A stretch of DNA of 64,000 nt from Devosia sp. MC521 (GTDB taxonomy: Bacteria > Pseudomonadota > Alphaproteobacteria > Rhizobiales > Devosiaceae). The stretch spans positions 3,242,001 to 3,306,000 of the forward strand of contig NZ_CP059902.1 of assembly GCF_014127105.1 (NCBI RefSeq). The letters run 5' to 3'. This document shows, piece by piece, positions 7,940 through 16,909 of the stretch. The notes beneath the pieces were generated by a model. It saw only the letters and a list, made by a program, of their open reading frames with translations. It made no database searches and had not been told where the DNA came from. Position 1 is the first letter of the stretch; every line of letters starts with the position of its first letter. The position numbers and the translations under genes are program-made.

Positions 7940-8122
7940 ATGAGCGCCGAACTGGCATCGACAGCCCTAGGCATGCGTCAGCAGCACATGCAGCAACAAA
8001 TCAGCGTCGCGCTGGTGAAAAAAGCTCATGACATGCAGACGGAAACGCTCGAGATGCTGATGCAGGTGGCGCTCAATGCGCCACCGCCCGGTCAAGGCAT
8101 CTCGGTCGACAAGATCGCCTAA
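7940..8122 (+). CDS. YjfB-like putative motility protein
   Basis: A 60-residue soluble protein. The sequence ASTALGMRQQHMQQQISVALVKKAHDMQTETLEMLMQ follows the pattern of the YjfB family (annotated as putative motility proteins): an N-terminal helix, a Q-rich stretch, then ISVALVKKAxD. Start ATG at 7940, with AGG upstream. It sits alone between the rhomboid gene and tlpA, far from the chemotaxis island at the right end and without flagellar neighbours. The molecular function of YjfB is not established. Confidence 0.7.
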   Translation: MSAELASTALGMRQQHMQQQISVALVKKAHDMQTETLEMLMQVALNAPPPGQGISVDKIA

Positions 8123-8123
8123 A

Positions 8124-8786
8124 TCAGCTGCGCAGGCTCAAAAGCGCCTTCACAACATTCTTGCCATCTTCGGTCTGCCACTCGGCAGGGCCCTGCAACA
8201 CGGCCAGCTCGCACCCTTCTGGGTCGAGCAAGAGCGTCGCTGGCAGGCCAATCGCCACCGCCTGACGCTTCAACCGCTCGAACGCTGCAAACGTGTTGTC
8301 GGCATAAAGCGGCAAGTTCTGGAACTGCCCTTCATCCAAAAACTGCTGCGCCTTACCCAAACCGTCCGAACCAATATCGAGATTGATCGGCAAAACCATA
8401 AAGCTGTCGGAATTGAACTCGGTCGCAATCGCGTCGAGCGCCGGCATTTCCTCGCGACACGGCACACACCAACTCGCCCAGAAATTGACCAGCAGCGACT
8501 TTCCATTGAACGAGGCAATGCTCATATCCGTGCCGTCAATGTCCTTAAAGGCCATATCGGCATAGCCGCGACCTTCGCCGGTGCCGTTCAAAGCGGCCAA
8601 TTCACCCACCGCCGCGCCATCAATAATCTGTGCTGCAGCGGCCTGAACTGGACATTCATTCGCTTCCCCGGCATTGCCGAGCATCAGCCATGCCGCTATA
8701 GACCCACCAACCACCACAAGTCCCGCCGCAGCTGGCATGATCCAGCGCATCGCGGTTGAGGATCGATCTGAGCGGATATTGGCCAT
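8124..8786 (-). CDS. TlpA-like membrane-anchored thiol:disulfide oxidoreductase
   Basis: A 220-residue protein: one N-terminal transmembrane anchor (about 15-37), then a periplasmic thioredoxin fold with the active site [15 protein letters not shown] (CVPC). TlpA/CcmG-type proteins reduce periplasmic cysteines, for example during cytochrome c or oxidase copper-site assembly; the target here is unknown. The start is ATG at 8786, with GGAG five bases upstream. That ATG overlaps the divergent argH ATG at a shared CATG palindrome. Confidence 0.9.
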   Translation of the reverse strand: MANIRSDRSSTAMRWIMPAAAGLVVVGGSIAAWLMLGNAGEANECPVQAAAAQIIDGAAVGELAALNGTGEGRGYADMAFKDIDGTDMSIASFNGKSLLVNFWASWCVPCREEMPALDAIATEFNSDSFMVLPINLDIGSDGLGKAQQFLDEGQFQNLPLYADNTFAAFERLKRQAVAIGLPATLLLDPEGCELAVLQGPAEWQTEDGKNVVKALLSLRS

Positions 8787-10251
8787 GGTGTCTCCGGACA
8801 AGTCTTCGAGCAATAAGATGTGGGGCGGTCGGTTTGCCGAGGCGCCCGATGCGATTATGGAAGAGATCAACGCCTCGATCGGCTTTGATCAGCGCCTCTT
8901 CCGTCAAGATATTGCCGGTTCTAAGGCACACGCGACAATGTTGGAAGCCACGGGCATTTTGACGCGCGAAGATCGCGACGCCATTTTGACCGGACTCGAC
9001 GAAGTTTTGGGCGAAATCGAGAGCGGCGAGTTCAAATTCTCCCGTGCGCTCGAAGACATCCACATGAACGTAGAGTCACGTTTGCGTGAGAAGATCGGCG
9101 ATGCTGCAGGCCGTTTGCACACTGCCCGCTCGCGCAATGATCAGGTCGCGACCGACTTCAAGCTCTATGTGCGCGATTACATCGACCACCTGGTCGCCCA
9201 GATTAAAAAGCTCCAGTTCGCTTTGGTGCTGCGCGCCGAAGACGAAGCCGAAACCATTCTACCGGGCTTCACCCATCTGCAAAATGCCCAGCCGGTGACC
9301 TTTGGCCACCATCTGCTCGCTTATGTCGAAATGCTCGGCCGCGACGCAGGTCGCCTGGAAGACGCGCGCAAGCGTCTCAATGAAAACCCATTGGGTTCGG
9401 CAGCCCTCGCTGGCACGCCTTATCCGATCAACCGCGAAATGACCGCTTCGGCGCTCGGCTTTGATCGCCCAACCGCCAATTCGCTCGACGCTGTGTCTGA
9501 CCGCGATTTCATCCTCGAAACCCTTGCAGCAGCGGCCATCTGCGCCATGCACCTGTCGCGTTTCGCTGAGGAAATGGTCATCTGGTCTTCGGCCCAGTTC
9601 AGCTTCGTAAAGCTCTCGGACAAGTTCACCACCGGCTCGTCCATCATGCCGCAGAAGCGCAATCCCGATGCTGCCGAATTGGTTCGCGCCAAGATCGGTC
9701 GCATTATGGGCTCGCTCAATTCCCTGCTCGTCGTCATGAAGGGGCTGCCTTTGGCCTATTCCAAGGACATGCAGGAAGACAAGGAAGTGGCGTTTGACGC
9801 GCTCGACGCGCTCTCGCTCTCCCTTGCTGCCATGACCGGCATGGTTGGCGACATGCAGCCAAACCGCGACAAGATGCATGCCTCGGCTTCGGCTGGCTTC
9901 TCGACCGCCACCGACGTTGCCGATTGGCTGGTGAAAGAGCTGAACATTCCGTTCCGCGATGCCCACCACATCACCGGCGCTATTGTTTCGGCGGCAGAGA
10001 AAAAGGGCTGCGGTCTCGAAGGTCTGACCATCGAAGACTTTAAGGCGGTCGACGAGCGTATCGACAGCCGCATCCATAAGGTCATCACTGTGGAAGCCTC
10101 TGTTGCCGCCCGCAAATCTTACGGCGGCACCGCCCCGAGCAATGTCGTGGCACAGGCCGCGCGTTGGAAATCCTTGCTCACCGGGGAGACCCACGAACCG
10201 CGTGCGCTAAAAGCCAAAAAGTCTGGCCACGGCGACGGCGGCATCGAATAA
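8785..10251 (+). CDS. argH: Argininosuccinate lyase
   Basis: A 488-residue cytosolic enzyme that splits argininosuccinate into arginine and fumarate, the last step of arginine synthesis. The N-terminal MWGGRF block, the [13 protein letters not shown] segment ([13 protein letters not shown]) and the fumarase-superfamily signature [12 protein letters not shown] are all intact. I chose ATG at 8785; GTG at 8788 or ATG at 8818 (directly at MWGGRF) are alternatives. Divergent from tlpA with overlapping start codons. A strong hairpin terminator follows. Confidence 0.95.
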   Translation: MVSPDKSSSNKMWGGRFAEAPDAIMEEINASIGFDQRLFRQDIAGSKAHATMLEATGILTREDRDAILTGLDEVLGEIESGEFKFSRALEDIHMNVESRLREKIGDAAGRLHTARSRNDQVATDFKLYVRDYIDHLVAQIKKLQFALVLRAEDEAETILPGFTHLQNAQPVTFGHHLLAYVEMLGRDAGRLEDARKRLNENPLGSAALAGTPYPINREMTASALGFDRPTANSLDAVSDRDFILETLAAAAICAMHLSRFAEEMVIWSSAQFSFVKLSDKFTTGSSIMPQKRNPDAAELVRAKIGRIMGSLNSLLVVMKGLPLAYSKDMQEDKEVAFDALDALSLSLAAMTGMVGDMQPNRDKMHASASAGFSTATDVADWLVKELNIPFRDAHHITGAIVSAAEKKGCGLEGLTIEDFKAVDERIDSRIHKVITVEASVAARKSYGGTAPSNVVAQAARWKSLLTGETHEPRALKAKKSGHGDGGIE

Positions 10252-10262
10252 GCCAAAACAAA

Positions 10263-10290
10263 AAAGCCCTCCTCTGGAGGGCTTTATTTT
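10263..10290 (+). terminator. Rho-independent terminator after argH
   Basis: The stem AAAGCCCTCC / GGAGGGCTTT with a TCT loop is followed by a T-rich run, 12 bases after the argH stop. Confidence 0.88.
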
Positions 10291-10380
10291 TTGGTGACAG
10301 ACTGTTCACGCCAGCGGTCTTGCAAATCGAGGCCAGAACCATAGCTTGAGCATATCCAAAAGCTTATACGGTCGCGTAAC

Positions 10381-11094
10381 ATGCTCTTTCGTACCCGACA
10401 GATGCGCCTGACCCCGCGTCACGTGGCCCATCTCCAGCCCACGACCATTGATGTCGCCCTGCCCAAGCCTCCGGTAGGTATGCGCGAAGCCACGCAGGCC
10501 GATTATGATGCCGCCATCGCCCATCTGTTCTCCGAAGCGGACCACCACGAGGAAACCTGGGTCTTTGCCTATGGGTCTCTCATCTGGCGACCGGCTTGCG
10601 ACTATGTCGAGGTGCGAACCGGTCGACTGCATGGTTGGCACCGTCGCTTCTGCTTGGGCTGGAACACTGGCTTTCGCGGCAGCCCGGAAAATCCCGGCCT
10701 GATGCTGGCGCTCGATCGCGGCGGCGCCTGCAATGGCGCGCTCTATCGCCTGCCCCCCGACACGCGAGACGAGAACGTCCAAAAGCTGCTGGAGCGGGAG
10801 ATGAGCTGGCTCCCGAGCTCTTTTCCACCGCGCTGGGTCAAGGTCAAATCCGGCGACCGCACTGTGCGCGCCCTAACGTTTTGCATTGATCGCCATTCGG
10901 GGCGCTATGTTGCGGGCCTGAGCGAAGAGCAAATCGCCGACATGCTGGCCACCGCCACAGGCACCCGCAGCTCAATGGCAGACTACCTCTATTCCACCGT
11001 CAGCCATCTCGAAGACATGGGCATTCACGATCCCCATATGTGGCGGCTGCAACACATGGTCGCTGAGCGGATTGAGGCGGTTTACGAGCGCTAG
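10381..11094 (+). CDS. ChaC-type gamma-glutamylcyclotransferase
   Basis: A 237-residue member of the ChaC family, which cleaves the gamma-glutamyl group of glutathione to 5-oxoproline and Cys-Gly. The fold signature WVFAYGSLIW is at about residues 60-69, and the region LLEREMSW carries the probable catalytic glutamate. The ChaC pattern HGWHRRFCLGW and SMADYLYSTVSHLEDMGIHD also fit. A 55-residue N-terminal extension lacks clear homology; ATG at 10402 is an alternative start. A second, shorter ChaC paralogue lies at 16.9 kb. The physiological substrate is inferred from the family. Confidence 0.88.
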   Translation: MLFRTRQMRLTPRHVAHLQPTTIDVALPKPPVGMREATQADYDAAIAHLFSEADHHEETWVFAYGSLIWRPACDYVEVRTGRLHGWHRRFCLGWNTGFRGSPENPGLMLALDRGGACNGALYRLPPDTRDENVQKLLEREMSWLPSSFPPRWVKVKSGDRTVRALTFCIDRHSGRYVAGLSEEQIADMLATATGTRSSMADYLYSTVSHLEDMGIHDPHMWRLQHMVAERIEAVYER

Positions 11095-11167
11095 AGCACA
11101 CGGCCGCTTCCGTTTTCTGCGAGCTTGCCGTAGAGGTTTTCCAAACTACCGCCTTTGGGGAACTATC

Positions 11168-12427
11168 GTGGTCCACCACTTCCATCACCGCAACGACACC
11201 CTCTTTGCCGAGGACGTCAATCTCAACGAACTCGCGGCGGAGGTCGGCACTCCCTTCTACGTTTATTCCAGCGCCACTCTGCGCCGCCACGTCGCTGTGG
11301 TTCAGAAGGCGTTTGAAGGCATTCCCACGACCCTGGCCTATGCCATGAAGGCCAATTCCAATCAGGCCGTTCTCAAGCTCATGGCCGCCGAAGGCTGTGG
11401 CGCCGACGTTGTCTCGCTTGGCGAACTGGAACGCGCGCTCGCCGCTGGCATCCCGGCCAACAAGATCGTCTTTTCTGGCGTCGCCAAAACTATTGCGGAT
11501 ATGCGTCGCGGCCTAGAAGCGGGCATCAAGTGCTTCAACGTAGAGAGCGAGCCCGAGCTTGAGCGCCTGTCCATGGTCGCCTCTGATCTTGGCCTCACCG
11601 CTCGCGTTTCCGTGCGCGTCAACCCAGACGTTGATGCCCGCACCCACGCCAAAATCTCGACCGGTAAGTCCGAAAACAAATTCGGCATTCCCTACAAGCG
11701 CGCTCGTGAAGTGTATAACCGCATCGCTGCGCTATCCAATGTTCAGGCTGTTGGCGTCGACATGCACATTGGCAGCCAGATCACCGACCTAGAACCCTTC
11801 GGCAATGCCTTTGGCCTCATGGCTGAGCTGGTCAAAGCTTTGCGCGAAGACGGTCACACCATTGAGCATGTCGACGTCGGTGGCGGCCTCGGCATCCCCT
11901 ATTCGGCCGATGGCGAACTGCCGCCTCATCCAGATGCTTACGCCGCTGTCGTACGAGACAAGGTCGGCCAGCTCGGCTGCTCCCTCGTTATTGAGCCGGG
12001 CCGTCTGCTCGTCGGCAATGCCGGTATTCTGGTCACCAAGGTGGAATATGTGAAGCGCGGCGAAAAGGACTTCGTCATTGTCGATGCGGCGATGAACGAC
12101 CTCATCCGCCCCACGCTTTATGAAGCCCACCACGACATCGTCCCGGTCAACCACTCCAACCTCGCCCCAATCACGGGCGACATCGTTGGCCCCGTGTGCG
12201 AAACCGGCGATTACCTCGCGACCAACCGCACCATTCCGGGCGTCGTCGAAGGCGACCTTTTGGCCGTGATGAGTGCGGGAGCTTATGGCGCTGTTATGGC
12301 CTCAACCTATAACTCGCGCCCGCTTGTGCCCGAGGTCCTGGTTGATGGCAGCCGCTGGCACGTCATCCGTCCACGCAAGAGCATTGATGAGCTGCTCGCG
12401 CTCGATAGCGTGCCAGACTGGCTGTAA
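11168..12427 (+). CDS. lysA: Diaminopimelate decarboxylase
   Basis: A 419-residue PLP enzyme (alanine-racemase-like fold type III) that decarboxylates meso-diaminopimelate to L-lysine. The PLP lysine lies in AYAMKANSNQAVL, the HIGSQI motif is at about residue 200 and the phosphate-binding GGGLGI follows. I chose GTG at 11168 because GGGGA sits seven bases upstream and the product begins like rhizobial LysA (VVHHFHHR). The longer frame would overlap the ChaC gene. It converges on the response-regulator gene 12 bases away. Confidence 0.95.
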   Translation: MVHHFHHRNDTLFAEDVNLNELAAEVGTPFYVYSSATLRRHVAVVQKAFEGIPTTLAYAMKANSNQAVLKLMAAEGCGADVVSLGELERALAAGIPANKIVFSGVAKTIADMRRGLEAGIKCFNVESEPELERLSMVASDLGLTARVSVRVNPDVDARTHAKISTGKSENKFGIPYKRAREVYNRIAALSNVQAVGVDMHIGSQITDLEPFGNAFGLMAELVKALREDGHTIEHVDVGGGLGIPYSADGELPPHPDAYAAVVRDKVGQLGCSLVIEPGRLLVGNAGILVTKVEYVKRGEKDFVIVDAAMNDLIRPTLYEAHHDIVPVNHSNLAPITGDIVGPVCETGDYLATNRTIPGVVEGDLLAVMSAGAYGAVMASTYNSRPLVPEVLVDGSRWHVIRPRKSIDELLALDSVPDWL

Positions 12428-12439
12428 TCAGTTTGGGAG

Positions 12440-12850
12440 TTAGATCGCTTGGGCCCTTTGGCCCAGCGACATGACCTCAACGGGAACACCCGCCAAGGCA
12501 TCATCAACCTTCGCCAAAAGGTCGACGAGCGTAAACGGCTTTGGAATCACATCGTAGATCAGCGCCTCAAGCCCACGGCTGCGCTCGCGCTGATCTGCAA
12601 ATCCTGTCATCAACAAAATCGTCAGCTCAGGATAGCTCGCCCCTGCGCGCTGCGCCAATGCAATGCCGTCCAACACCGGCATCTTGATATCTGACAGCAG
12701 CAGGTCGAACGCGCCATTTTCGGCGTCCAGCGTTTCCGCCGCCAGCTCACCATCTTCCTCAGCCACAACCTCGTGGCCTCTCATTTTCAGAGCAGCTTCG
12801 ACGAAGGCGCGGACCGATGGATCGTCCTCTGCAACAAGAATGCGTGCCAT
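12440..12850 (-). CDS. CpdR-like single-domain response regulator
   Basis: A 136-residue stand-alone receiver domain. The acidic pocket is AEDD near the N-terminus, the phosphoacceptor is Asp54 (LLLSDIKMP), and the switch threonine (MTGFAD) and lysine (IPKPF) are present. It resembles CpdR, which in Caulobacter and rhizobia directs ClpXP proteolysis through the CckA-ChpT phosphorelay; assignment as true CpdR is uncertain. Its position beside the MJ0042 zinc-ribbon gene and divergent from ftsEX matches other Hyphomicrobiales and suggests a cell-cycle link. Confidence 0.82.
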   Translation of the reverse strand: MARILVAEDDPSVRAFVEAALKMRGHEVVAEEDGELAAETLDAENGAFDLLLSDIKMPVLDGIALAQRAGASYPELTILLMTGFADQRERSRGLEALIYDVIPKPFTLVDLLAKVDDALAGVPVEVMSLGQRAQAI

Positions 12851-12858
12851 GCTGTTCT

Positions 12859-13782
12859 TTACCTCGTTGCCGAAATGCCGGCATGAGCAATAGGTTGAAC
12901 CACTTGCGGCACGGCCGCCTGTGATGTCTGGTCTGTCCCCGGACGGACAGCGCTCCCTGTGGAGGCAAAGCTCAAGCGCACGCGTTGCGCATCAGCGGGT
13001 GGCAGCGTTAGTCGCGTATCAAACGTCGCTGTTTCCCCAGCCATAAGGTCGGGCACGCGCGGATTGACACTCCACTCATAGATAGCGCGTCCACTGCTAT
13101 CCAAGAGACTGACCACCACCGGAGGCACCGGGACAGGTTTTCGGCCAATTCCTACAATTTGCGCCGAGACTGAGAGAACGTCCTTACCCTGCGAAAGGCT
13201 CCGCAGCGTCTGCAACTTGGTAAATTCCAAACCAACAGTGTTCACGCCCAGCCCGATGCTGGAATAAAGGCCAGCCAGTTCCGGGTACCGTTCAACCAAT
13301 TGCACGCGCGCAAAATAGCCCGTGCACAGCACGGCACAGAGCAGCAGAACACTCGTCATGCGCGCACCACGGCGCACGCGGGCAAGCGGCAGGCGAGAAC
13401 TTAAAGCACTTTGGCGGCGAGAAAATTCCGCCTGTCGTTGTTTTAATTCGGCGGCATTTGGCGGGGGCATAGTCAGGTCTACAGTCGTCTCACCGACAGA
13501 TTCGTCGGGCATAACAGGAGCAACGGGCTCGGCAATCGCCTCAACCAATGCGGTGGTCTTTCGCCTGCTGCGCATTTTGGCCGCCTCGGCCATGGCCTCA
13601 TCGAGCAGGTCTTCAGCCAGATCAGTGAGCTTGATTCCCTCAGGAATTGCAGGGGCTTCATTGACTGGCACTTGATCCCAAGCGTGCCGACAATGGGCAC
13701 ACTTTACCTTACGGCCAGCCGACCCTATGGCGTCAAACGCCACCTGGTATTTGGTCTGGCAATGCGGACAAGAAATAATCAT
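12859..13782 (-). CDS. MJ0042-type zinc-ribbon membrane protein
   Basis: A 307-residue protein. An N-terminal zinc ribbon (CPHCQTKYQV ... VKCAHCRHAW, residues 5-38) is followed by an acidic, low-complexity linker, one transmembrane helix near residues 160-180, and a C-terminal extracytoplasmic beta-rich domain like DUF3426. Family members are conserved next to ftsE in rhizobia but have no assigned biochemical function. It lies eight bases upstream of the response-regulator gene and is likely co-transcribed with it. Confidence 0.85.
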   Translation of the reverse strand: MIISCPHCQTKYQVAFDAIGSAGRKVKCAHCRHAWDQVPVNEAPAIPEGIKLTDLAEDLLDEAMAEAAKMRSRRKTTALVEAIAEPVAPVMPDESVGETTVDLTMPPPNAAELKQRQAEFSRRQSALSSRLPLARVRRGARMTSVLLLCAVLCTGYFARVQLVERYPELAGLYSSIGLGVNTVGLEFTKLQTLRSLSQGKDVLSVSAQIVGIGRKPVPVPPVVVSLLDSSGRAIYEWSVNPRVPDLMAGETATFDTRLTLPPADAQRVRLSFASTGSAVRPGTDQTSQAAVPQVVQPIAHAGISATR

Positions 13783-13935
13783 CGCGCCGAGTGGCTTTCA
13801 CATGGAGTCGCATTGACCCTAATGCCCACTTGTTAAAACTCCTCAAACCTCGCTAAAGCGACGTCATCACCACAATTGTGCCGTTTCCCCCGTCGAAACA
13901 CTTGCCTAACACCGCGTCGGCTACACGACGCTGCT

Positions 13936-14661
13936 ATGATGGCCGAAAGGCTGATTCGCCTTTTTGGCACCACCGGACCAGCTGGGGAGCATCCGTTCTT
14001 GATCGAGTTTTCCGATGTGGGTCTGCGCTACGGCCATGGCCCGGAGATCCTGAAAGACCTGTCGTTCTCCATCGAGCCAGGCTCGTTTCACTTTCTCACG
14101 GGCCCTTCGGGCTCTGGCAAGACCAGCCTCTTGCGCCTCTTGCTGCTGTCGCTGAAGCCGTCGCGCGGCAAAGTCACCATGTTTGGCGAAGACGTGGGCA
14201 ATCTCGATCAGGATAGTCTTTTGCAAATGCGCCGCCATATCGGCATCGTGTTTCAAGAGTTCCGCCTGCTCGATCATTTGACCACGTTCGAAAACGTGGC
14301 CCTGCCGCTGCGCGTTCTCGGCCAGCCCGAAAGCGAATACCGCCCCAATGTGACCGAGCTGCTCGAATGGGTTGGTCTGGGCGAGCGCATGCACGCGCAC
14401 CCCACGCTTCTTTCAGGCGGCGAAAAGCAACGCGCCGCCATTGCCCGCGCCGTGATCGCCCGCCCCAAAATTCTTCTGGCAGACGAGCCGACCGGTAACG
14501 TCGATCCCGAACTCTCGAGCCGCCTCGTACACCTGTTCGCCGAGCTCAATCGCACCCTGGGCATGACCATTATTCTGGCCACCCACGAATTGCCCCTGCT
14601 CGATCGCTTCTCCTATCCGCGCATGGTTCTCAACAAGGGGGAGCTGGCCATCCATGGTTAA
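13936..14661 (+). CDS. ftsE: Cell division ATP-binding protein FtsE
   Basis: The ABC-type ATPase of the FtsEX complex, 241 residues. Walker A is GPSGSGKTS, the signature motif LSGGEKQR, Walker B ILLADEPTG and the switch histidine ATHE. FtsEX couples the cytokinetic ring to periplasmic peptidoglycan amidase activation. The start could be either of the tandem ATGs at 13936 and 13939. The gene overlaps ftsX by eight bases, so the two are translationally coupled. Confidence 0.94.
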   Translation: MMAERLIRLFGTTGPAGEHPFLIEFSDVGLRYGHGPEILKDLSFSIEPGSFHFLTGPSGSGKTSLLRLLLLSLKPSRGKVTMFGEDVGNLDQDSLLQMRRHIGIVFQEFRLLDHLTTFENVALPLRVLGQPESEYRPNVTELLEWVGLGERMHAHPTLLSGGEKQRAAIARAVIARPKILLADEPTGNVDPELSSRLVHLFAELNRTLGMTIILATHELPLLDRFSYPRMVLNKGELAIHG

Positions 14662-15583
14662 GCAACTTCTGCGCTTCGTTCCGCGCCGCACCGGTGCCGC
14701 TCCAATCGTGCCGGAAAAATCCGTCGCTGGGCGCACCCTCCTTCTGCTCATCACCATCATGGCCTTCCTTTCGGCCGTGACCCTGGGTGGCGTCGTGCTG
14801 GTGCAAAAATCGGCCATTGCCTGGTCCGCCGATGTTGGCCGCGAACTGACCATCCAGATCCGCCCGGTGGAGGGCGAGGTGATGGACAGCAATCTGCGCA
14901 CCGCCGTGTCGCTGGCCCAATCCACCCCCGGCGTTGCCAATGCCCGCGCGCTGACCCTTGCCGAGAGCGAGGCCCTCCTCACCCCTTGGCTGGGCGCAGG
15001 GCTCGACCTGTCGACCATCGCCATCCCGCGTCTCGTGGTGGTTCAGCTCTCTGATCCAAACTTGGCCGACGTCGAACAGCTTTCGCGCAATCTGCAAGCC
15101 ATCAATGGCGCAAGCCTCGATACCCACGCCGCTTGGCGTCAACAGCTCAACACCATGGCCGGAACGGTTGTGTTCTCAGGCCTTCTGGTGCTTGGCCTCA
15201 TTGGCGTTGCGACGGTTCTAGCCATTGTCTTTGCCACCCGCGGCGCCATGGCGACAAACCGCGAAATCGTCGACGTGCTGCATTTTATCGGCGCATCGAA
15301 TCGCTTCATCGCTGGCGAGTTCCAGGGACGCTTCCTCTCCATTGGCCTGCAAGGCGGCCTCTTGGGCGCGCTTCTCGCGATCGTCTTCTTCCTCCTCGTG
15401 GGCACAGCCGCCAGCTCGGTTCTGCCTTCCGAAGCGACAGCGCAGATGGATGCTCTGTTTGGCCAATTCATCCTCGGCCTTGATGGCATTGGCTGGGTCA
15501 TTGCCGTGGTACCGGTCATTGCCGTCCTCACAGCCATCACCTCGCGCATCACCGTTCGTCGCTATCTGAGCGAAGCGTCCTAA
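14654..15583 (+). CDS. ftsX: Cell division protein FtsX
   Basis: A 309-residue inner-membrane partner of FtsE. Four hydrophobic segments occur at about 28-50, 172-197, 223-250 and 275-297, with a periplasmic domain between the first two. That is the type VII ABC transporter (FtsX/MacB-like) topology. It does not transport; it relays FtsE ATPase cycles to septal peptidoglycan hydrolases. Directly follows ftsE with an overlapping start. Confidence 0.93.
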   Translation: MVKQLLRFVPRRTGAAPIVPEKSVAGRTLLLLITIMAFLSAVTLGGVVLVQKSAIAWSADVGRELTIQIRPVEGEVMDSNLRTAVSLAQSTPGVANARALTLAESEALLTPWLGAGLDLSTIAIPRLVVVQLSDPNLADVEQLSRNLQAINGASLDTHAAWRQQLNTMAGTVVFSGLLVLGLIGVATVLAIVFATRGAMATNREIVDVLHFIGASNRFIAGEFQGRFLSIGLQGGLLGALLAIVFFLLVGTAASSVLPSEATAQMDALFGQFILGLDGIGWVIAVVPVIAVLTAITSRITVRRYLSEAS

Positions 15584-15655
15584 TCCAAATGCCTCGCCAA
15601 GTGCTGCCCGTCACGCTATGACGAGGCAGCACCAGCCGTTGACAAGGCAACCCAC

Positions 15656-16474
15656 ATGTCGATCAGAACCGCGATCCAGGCCCTCCGAACCGCCCTGTTT
15701 TATGTGGTGTTTTTGGGTCAAACCGTAGTTCTGGCGCTGATCTTGGGCACCATTGCAGTCATCGCCGGGCGCACGCGCGCCGGCACTGCCATTGCCCGTT
15801 TCTGGTGCGCGTCCAACCTCGTTTATCTGCGCACCATCGTCGGCGTTAAAACCGAGGTTGAGGGCGCTGAAAACATCCCCCCCGGCGGCTGCATCATCGC
15901 CTCCAAGCACCAATCCGATTGGGATATTTTCGGGCTATTCCCCCACATCACGCGGCCGGCCTTCATCGCCAAAAAAGAGCTGATGCGGATCCCCTTCTTC
16001 GGCTGGGCCGCACGCTCCATCGACTGCATCGAGGTCGACCGTCAGCGCGGCGCCGAATCCATTCCCCTCATGCTGCAAGATTCGCGCGCAGCCATCGAGC
16101 GCGGCTGCCAGATCGTCATCTACCCCGAAGGCACGCGCAAAGCGCCCCTCGCCCCGCCGGACTACCGGCAAGGCATCGTGCGCATGTACACCCAGCTCAA
16201 TGTCCCCGTCGTGCCCGTCGCCCTCAATTCCGGCCTCTATTGGGGCCGCAATAGCCTCCTCATCTGGCCCGGTACGGCCAAAGCCCGTTTTCTCGCGCCG
16301 ATTGAGCCCGGCCTCAGTCCCGATGTGTTCATGGAGCGCCTGCGCTCTGCCATTGAGGCAGAAACCAATCGTTTGATCCTCGAAGCGGAAGCTGAAGGGC
16401 TCAACCGTCCCCTCGATGGTCAGCTCAAACAACGATTAGCAGCACTCCACAACGCAAAAAACACTACATCTTGA
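15656..16474 (+). CDS. plsC: 1-acyl-sn-glycerol-3-phosphate acyltransferase
   Basis: A 272-residue membrane-bound acyltransferase that makes phosphatidic acid from lysophosphatidate. The catalytic H(x4)D motif is KHQSDWDIF (about residue 83) and the substrate-binding motif is VIYPEGTRK. An N-terminal hydrophobic helix (about 12-37) anchors it. In rhizobia plsC commonly follows ftsEX with a YdcF-like gene between; that gene is missing here and 72 bases separate ftsX from plsC. Confidence 0.93.
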   Translation: MSIRTAIQALRTALFYVVFLGQTVVLALILGTIAVIAGRTRAGTAIARFWCASNLVYLRTIVGVKTEVEGAENIPPGGCIIASKHQSDWDIFGLFPHITRPAFIAKKELMRIPFFGWAARSIDCIEVDRQRGAESIPLMLQDSRAAIERGCQIVIYPEGTRKAPLAPPDYRQGIVRMYTQLNVPVVPVALNSGLYWGRNSLLIWPGTAKARFLAPIEPGLSPDVFMERLRSAIEAETNRLILEAEAEGLNRPLDGQLKQRLAALHNAKNTTS

Positions 16475-16522
16475 TTTCAATCCGGAAGCGGACCATATAG
16501 GTAGACACATCGCAGAACATGC

Positions 16523-16539
16523 TTTGACTTTGCGTCAAA
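16523..16539. promoter_or_regulatory. Inverted repeat upstream of small hypothetical gene
   Basis: The arms TTTGAC and GTCAAA flank a five-base spacer, in the 107-base gap between plsC and the small gene beginning at 16582. A TTGAC core inside the left arm could also be a -35 element. No regulator can be assigned. Confidence 0.35.
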
Positions 16540-16581
16540 TTTGTTCTACTTTTGTTCCGTGAGTTTGTATGGGTTCGCGAA

Positions 16582-16908
16582 ATGGCGTGTGTTGATAGGA
16601 ACGAGCAAGACAAAGCGACCGTCACACATTGGCTTGGCCGGTCCGGCCGAGACTATGGCCTCGTTCCCGAAAATCTCTCAAGCTTCAGCCTCAATACCGC
16701 CGCGCTCTATGTTCTAGCCGAAGGCTCGGTCATTGCTTGGGCTGGAACGGCCGATGATTTGATCGTCGATACCTCAAGCCGCGCCAAATTCCGTCAGGCA
16801 CTCGAAAACGCTACCGACGCCTTTTCCATGGATTGCCCAGACAATGCGCAAGCCGTGGTGTGGGATCTTGTCGGCACGCCGGGGCCTGCCCACCAACACG
16901 CCGCCTAG
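16582..16908 (+). CDS. Hypothetical protein, 108 residues
   Basis: I do not recognise this protein. It is soluble, slightly acidic, and has a compact alpha/beta look (DYGLVPENLSSFSLNTAALYVLAEGSVIAWAG). The start is uncertain: the frame is open from a TTG at 16552, but ATG at 16582 is the first conventional start; neither has a strong ribosome-binding site. It is preceded by the inverted repeat at 16523-16539 and ends one base from the converging ChaC gene. It may be a real lineage-restricted gene; evidence is open frame length and placement only. Confidence 0.55.
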   Translation: MACVDRNEQDKATVTHWLGRSGRDYGLVPENLSSFSLNTAALYVLAEGSVIAWAGTADDLIVDTSSRAKFRQALENATDAFSMDCPDNAQAVVWDLVGTPGPAHQHAA

Positions 16909-16909
16909 C

